Shown in pieces: positions 60,309 through 64,000 of a stretch of 64,000 nucleotides of DNA. Position 1 is the stretch's first letter, and every line of letters starts with the position of its first letter. Under the pieces are notes generated by a model. It was not told the origin of the DNA, searched no databases, and saw only the letters and a list, made by a program, of their open reading frames with translations. This DNA comes from CAZPNX01 sp964518765 (lineage in GTDB: Bacteria; Edwardsbacteria; AC1; EtOH8): contig CAZFJC010000001.1 in NCBI GenBank assembly GCA_964518765.1, positions 1 through 64,000 of the forward strand, in the 5' to 3' direction. The position numbers and the translations under genes were made by a program.

Positions 60309-60886
60309 CCACTGTCAAGGAGCTTGTCTACAGGAACCGCAGCTTCCGGCGTTTCCGGCAGGAGAGCAGTATTTCGCTGGAGAGCTTGAAGGCCCTGGTC
60401 GACCTGGGAAGGATGTCGGCTTGCAGCGCCAACAGGCAGCCCCTGAAGTATGTGATTTCAACATCTCCGGAAGCGAACTCCTCGATCTTCCCGCACCTGA
60501 GGTGGGCCAAAAAACTGCCCAACTGGCCGGGGCCGGCTGAGGGGGAGAGGCCGGCAGCCTACATCGTAATCGTTGGGGATAGAGAGGTCAGCCAAAGTTT
60601 CGGACAGGACTACGGCATAGCCGCCCAGAGCATCATGCTGGGGGCGGCCGAGGCAGGCCTGGGGGGCTGCATGATAGCCAACATCGACCGTAAGGGGCTT
60701 CGGGAGTCCCTCAAGCTCGGAATCCGTTACGATATCCTATTGGTTCTGGCCTTGGGCGTGCCAGCGGAGACCGTCGTGGTTGACGAGCTCGAGCCGGGCG
60801 ACGATCCGAATTATTGGCGCGACGCTCAGCAGGTGCATCATGTGCCTAAGCGCCGGTTGGACGATATCATCATCGCGCACTACTAG
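60305..60886 (+). CDS. Nitroreductase-family FMN enzyme
   Basis: A 193-residue flavoprotein of the NfsA/FRP fold. It opens with the family pattern YRNRSFRRFRQESSIS, then LVDLGRMSACSANRQPLKYV (FMN contacts), and YGIAAQSIMLGAAEAGLGGC-type middle (QDYGIAAQSIMLGAAEAGLG) with the Gly-rich segment that binds FMN. The nitroreductase superfamily includes dehalogenases, enone reductases and cofactor-processing enzymes; the substrate is unknown. It lies inside the purine island between the barrel protein and the molybdate-type permease. Confidence 0.85.
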   Translation: MTTVKELVYRNRSFRRFRQESSISLESLKALVDLGRMSACSANRQPLKYVISTSPEANSSIFPHLRWAKKLPNWPGPAEGERPAAYIVIVGDREVSQSFGQDYGIAAQSIMLGAAEAGLGGCMIANIDRKGLRESLKLGIRYDILLVLALGVPAETVVVDELEPGDDPNYWRDAQQVHHVPKRRLDDIIIAHY

Positions 60887-60895
60887 CGTCGTGGC

Positions 60896-62031
60896 ATGAA
60901 GTGGTCCCCGGATAGTGTTCGCTTCGACCGCAATGAGCTCTCCGGCGCCTTCGGCGATATCGGAACCGATCTGCCGCTGCTGGTGGGCATGGTTGCCGCC
61001 TGCGGCTGGACTCGGCCAGCACGCTGGTGATGTTCGGCCTTATGCAGGTCTTCACTGGCCTATGTTACGGTTTGCCGATGCCGGTTCAGCCCCTGAAGGC
61101 CATGGCGGCCCTGATGATCGCCCGGAAACTTCCGGCGGCCACCCTATACGGGGCCGGGCTATCCATCGGAACCTTGATGCTCCTGCTGACGCTGACCGGC
61201 ACTTTGGAATGGCTGGCCCGGGTCATACCAAAGTCAGTGGTGAGGGGGATTCAGTTCGGGCTGGGACTTTCCCTGGCCAAGATAGCGGCCAGCAACTACG
61301 TTTTAGCGGAGTCGTGGCCGGGTTACCTCCTGGCGGCGGCGAGCTTTGCCATCGTCGCCGTATTTATGGGGAACCGACGTTTGCCGCCGGCACTGCTGGT
61401 GATCCTTTTAGGGGTTTTATATGCCCTGGTTTTCAGAATGGACCCAGCCGCCCTGGGCCAAGGCATCGGCGTGTCACTGCCTCGGATAAACTTGATAAGG
61501 TGGCCCGACATCATGACCGGATTCTTGGCCCTGGCGCTACCGCAGATACCCCTGTCCATAGCCAATTCAGTGGTGGCCACTAATCAGACTCTGGGAGATC
61601 TTTTCCCCGATAGGAAGGTTGGCATCAGAAGGATAGGCCTCAGCTATTCGCTGATGAACCTGGTTAACGCCTGGCTGTCCGGGGTGCCCACCTGCCACGG
61701 TACCGGCGGTCTGGCCGGGCACTAAGCTTTCGGGGCGCGCACCGGAGGATCGGTGGTTATTTGCGGGTCCATGTACCTGGCCCTGGGTCTCTTTTTTCCC
61801 AGATCATTTGGCGAGGCCGTCAAGGCTTTCCCCATGCCAGTACTCGGGGTCATCCTTTTATTCGAATCACTGGCGCTAATGATGTTCGTGCGCGATATCG
61901 CCGCCGACAGCCGGGGGCTGTTCATCGCCTTGCTGGTAGCGCTGTCGTACCTGGCCCTGCCGAACGGTTACGTGATCGGAATTATTCTGGGAAGCGCGCT
62001 GCACTATCTGCCTTTGATCTTTAAACACTGA
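60896..62031 (+). pseudogene. MOT1-type sulfate/molybdate permease, broken by a frameshift and a nonsense codon
   Basis: About 378 residues of a multi-spanning transporter can be read if two lesions are mended. From the ATG at 60896: FDRNELSGAFGDIGTDLPLL, the signature of MOT1-type molybdate/sulfate carriers. Near 61000-61003 one base appears to be missing (GGC-TGG for GGC-CTG), ending that frame at 61030, while MFGLMQVFTGLCYGLPMPVQ continues in the next frame. At 61723-61725 a TAA replaces a codon where relatives have Tyr (GGLAGH-stop-AFGARTGGS), after which the same frame runs to 62031. Molybdate supply would serve the two Mo hydroxylases in this island. Either the gene is truly decayed or the assembly carries two errors. 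Confidence 0.8.
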
Positions 62032-62046
62032 TTCGAGGGAATCCTT

Positions 62047-63243
62047 ATGAGCCTGACGAAGGTAGACCGGATCCTGGTTTCCCTAAAGAGGCTTAAGGCC
62101 AACATGAAGGGTCGGGACTTCCTGCTGACGTGGGAGCAAAGCATCGATGAGATCAAGGCCGTGGCCCTGGTGGCCGAAGCGATGCAGGATCTGCACCGGC
62201 AGGGGCGGAGCCTGAGGATTTTCGACTCCGGCCTGGCCATCTCCATCTTCCGGGACAAGTCAACCCGTACCCGTTTCTCCTTCGCCTCGGCCGCCAATCT
62301 GTTAGGGCTGTCGGTGGCCGACCTGGACGAGGAGAAGTCGCAGATCGCTCACGGAGAGACGGTGCGGGAGACGGCCAACATGATCTCGTTTCTCACCGAG
62401 ACCATCGGCATCCGTGATGACATGTTCCTGGGCGAGGGCAACAGGTACATGAGAGAGGTGGGGGAGGCGGTGACCGAGGGCCATGAAAACGGGGTGCTGC
62501 ACCAGCGGCCCAATATCATCAATCTTCAGTGCGACATCGACCACCCCACCCAGAGCATGGCCGATTTGCTGATGCTCCAGGACCACTTCGGCGGCTTCGA
62601 AAAAATGAGGGGGAGGAAGATCGCCATGACCTGGGCTTACTCCCCCAGCTACGGCAAGCCGCTCTCGGTGCCCCAGGGCATCATCGGCCTGATGACCCGG
62701 TTCGGCATGGAGGTGGTGCTGGCGCATCCCCCAGGCTACGGTCTGTTGCCGGATGTTCTTGAAGTGGCCAGGAGAAACGCTGCCGCCTGCCGAGGCCAGT
62801 TTCAAGTGGTCGACTCCATGGAGGAAGCCTTCAAGGACGCCGACGTGGTATATCCCAAGTCCTGGGCGCCATACAAGGTAATGGAGCGCCGCACCGAGCT
62901 GCTGAAGAGCAACGACCGCCCGGGGCTGGCCGAATTGGAGAAGGAGTGTCTGGCCAACAACGCCAAATACACCCTTTGGGAGTGCGACGCCCGTAAGATG
63001 GCGCTGACACGCGGCGGAAAGGCCCTCTACATGCACTGCCTGCCGGCCGACATCAGTGGGGTCTCATGTAAGCAGGGAGAGGTCTCGGCCGAGGTGTTCG
63101 ATAAATACCGGCTGCTGACGTACCGCCAGGCCGGATTTAAACCATTCGTCATCGCGGCCATGATATTTATAGCCAAGTTCGACAATCCGGCAAAGGCCCT
63201 GGCAAGGATAGTGAAATCAAAAAGACAGAGGTTGAAAGCTTGA
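62047..63243 (+). CDS. ygeW: Knotted carbamoyltransferase YgeW
   Basis: A 398-residue carbamoyltransferase. The carbamoyl-phosphate motif is STRTR at residues 72-76 (DKSTRTRFSF), HCLPAD is at 330-335, and QCDIDHPTQSMADLLMLQDH is canonical. The insertions and overall length match the YgeW branch rather than ornithine or aspartate carbamoyltransferases. In purine clusters this enzyme is proposed to work in the catabolic direction, phosphorolysing a ureido intermediate to carbamoyl phosphate, which a carbamate kinase then uses for ATP. No carbamate kinase is in the window. It follows the permease by 15 bp. Confidence 0.9.
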   Translation: MSLTKVDRILVSLKRLKANMKGRDFLLTWEQSIDEIKAVALVAEAMQDLHRQGRSLRIFDSGLAISIFRDKSTRTRFSFASAANLLGLSVADLDEEKSQIAHGETVRETANMISFLTETIGIRDDMFLGEGNRYMREVGEAVTEGHENGVLHQRPNIINLQCDIDHPTQSMADLLMLQDHFGGFEKMRGRKIAMTWAYSPSYGKPLSVPQGIIGLMTRFGMEVVLAHPPGYGLLPDVLEVARRNAAACRGQFQVVDSMEEAFKDADVVYPKSWAPYKVMERRTELLKSNDRPGLAELEKECLANNAKYTLWECDARKMALTRGGKALYMHCLPADISGVSCKQGEVSAEVFDKYRLLTYRQAGFKPFVIAAMIFIAKFDNPAKALARIVKSKRQRLKA

Positions 63244-63605
63244 CCTGTTACATGCTGCAGATAGATCGCTCAGCAAAAGAATAAATTGACTATCATATTA
63301 ATTCAGAAAAACGGAAAACCCACCCTGGCCGGCGGTGTTCGGTCAATCCGATGCACGCCGGCAAAGGGGTCCGGGGGCGCCGAGCGACTGGGGGAGGGGC
63401 CGAAAGCGGAAGCGAAGGCTATTCCCAGCCCAAACCTTGCACCAACTGATGATGATTAATGCCGTAAAACCTGATTATTGTATTGAGCCCTGCGCCCCCG
63501 GCCTGAGCCTGCCGAAGTGTGCCTCTTCGGCCTTTTGAGGGCAGTCAGAAACGGCAGATAGCTTTACCCGAAAAGGCAGGATGGTCTAGAAAAAAAGGAG
63601 CATAG
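63244..63605 (+). other. 362-bp gene-free, structure-rich leader before the PLP enzyme gene
   Basis: No convincing gene: the one moderate frame (63335-63538) has no recognisable product. The GC-rich middle (63330-63460) can pair with itself in several ways, for example CTGGG with CCCAG around 63390-63440 enclosing GCC/GGC arms. A terminator-like hairpin follows at 63511-63536, and an AAGGAG site lies just before the ATG at 63606. A TTGACT at 63286-63291 could be a -35 box but lacks a -10 partner. I do not recognise a known riboswitch. Confidence 0.45.
63511..63536 (+). terminator. Terminator-like hairpin in the leader of the PLP gene
   Basis: GCCGAAG (63511-63517), 7-nt loop, CTTCGGC (63525-63531), then CTTTTG. 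It lies 70 bp before the next start codon, so it could end the ygeW transcript or attenuate the downstream gene. Confidence 0.6.
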
Positions 63606-64000
63606 ATGTCCCGCATCATTAAGACCATGAACCATGAAGTGATAAAGCGCACCGCCCGACGTTGCCGGGAACGCAACATCATCATTCCTACCTTCGCCCA
63701 AATGAGGGACCCGACGCTGATACCCAACGCCATCAGGACGAAGCTGAAGGGGGTAGGGCTGTGGGATGTCAATCCTCTCAACCTCTTCCGCATCACCTGG
63801 AAGAACGACGTCGGCACCGGACTGTTCGGCGGCGTAAACTATTTGGAGGTGCCCCGAGAGCTGACCGGAATCCGGGCTCGAGTGATCGGCTTGGTGGGCA
63901 AGTACTTCCCCACCGGAGCGCACAAGGTGGGCGCGGCCTTTGGCTGCCTGGTGCCCAGGCTGGTGAGTGGCGAGTTCGACCCCACCGTTCACAAGGCGGT
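63606..64000 (+). CDS. TrpB-like PLP-dependent enzyme, 5' part only
   Basis: The first 131 residues of a protein cut off by the window end. The stretch FPTGAHKVGAAFGCLVPRL resembles the PLP-lysine region of tryptophan synthase beta (TGAHK); Lys107 would bind the cofactor. The N-terminus (residues 1-90) is not that of TrpB. I recall similar proteins annotated as PLP-dependent subunit-beta-like enzymes beside ygeW in other anaerobes. It may be the lyase that releases ammonia from the amino acid left after purine ring opening, the role YgeX has in E. coli-type clusters. An AAGGAG site precedes the ATG. Confidence 0.75.
   Translation, partial: MSRIIKTMNHEVIKRTARRCRERNIIIPTFAQMRDPTLIPNAIRTKLKGVGLWDVNPLNLFRITWKNDVGTGLFGGVNYLEVPRELTGIRARVIGLVGKYFPTGAHKVGAAFGCLVPRLVSGEFDPTVHKA

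Noticed and set aside
63330..63460. Known riboswitch (cobalamin, c-di-GMP-I, Moco, ZTP, purine) before the TrpB-like gene
   Set aside because: I looked for the conserved core sequences of these classes and none is convincing.
63335..63538. 67-codon frame in the leader before the TrpB-like gene
   Set aside because: Basic low-complexity start, no ribosome-binding site, and it runs into the terminator hairpin; no family likeness.

Overview
The window (64 kb, GC-rich by eye apart from a few AT-rich islands) reads almost entirely on the + strand. It looks like the chromosome of an uncultured, probably anaerobic, diderm bacterium, with an affinity to FCB-type candidate phyla. Pointers to this are a LpxL-type lipid A acyltransferase, several outer-membrane barrels (OMPP1/FadL type, Omp85-like), a type-9-secretion-style C-terminal sorting domain, many CsgG/LPP20/FecR envelope proteins, and Fe-S and molybdenum enzymes. 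The phylum placement is inference only.

Layout. 0.1-4.4 kb: a DUF1015 protein, a secreted FG-GAP/VCBS protein with a C-terminal sorting domain, and purF. 4.4-14.3 kb: an envelope cluster of three CsgG-type proteins, two LPP20/FlgT-like proteins, a FecR-domain protein and an OMPP1 barrel. It is interrupted by a small-protein plus nucleotidyltransferase cassette flanked by a 117-bp duplication of the first csgG 3' end. 14.4-21.6 kb: a conserved DUF512 - der - plsY - gpsA string with PAP2 and YdcF genes inserted, then a laccase-domain purine nucleoside phosphorylase and a MerR regulator. 21.6-25.9 kb: tRNA-Pro(GGG), a KimA-like permease, an M29 aminopeptidase and a glycosyltransferase. 26-35.8 kb: surE-pcm, a SLOG protein, acylphosphatase, apt, a TamB-like short protein, a metallopeptidase/TolB/Omp85 fusion, rsmD-coaD-obg-HEAT-dprA. 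35.8-38.6 kb: an AT-rich interrupted gene, a DUF362 ferredoxin and an LpxL-like acyltransferase.

38.7-64 kb is the most interesting part: a purine-catabolism island. It holds adenine deaminase, a complete xanthine dehydrogenase (FeS/FAD and Mo subunits), then (after leuS) a dihydropyrimidine-dehydrogenase-like FAD/FMN/Fe-S fusion, SsnA, YgeY, a threonine-synthase-like PLP enzyme, a dihydropyrimidinase-family hydrolase, a second Mo hydroxylase with its 2Fe-2S subunit, a molybdate-type permease with two lesions, the YgeW carbamoyltransferase, and the start of a TrpB-like PLP enzyme cut by the window edge. This matches in content the yge/ygf/ssnA/xdh clusters linked to anaerobic purine/urate breakdown in enterobacteria and gut anaerobes. 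The E. coli-type YgfK and YgeX are not seen: a DPYD-ordered reductase and two other PLP enzymes stand in their places. Upstream salvage genes in the same window (surE, pgeF, apt, purF) could supply or compete for the same purines.

Dispersed ~44-bp palindromic repeats (GTCAYCC...GGRTGAC), often as inverted pairs, occur in three intergenic regions. Several reading frames are broken: the nucleotidyltransferase at a C9 tract, the permease by a 1-nt deletion and a nonsense codon, and the AT-rich gene by one TAA.
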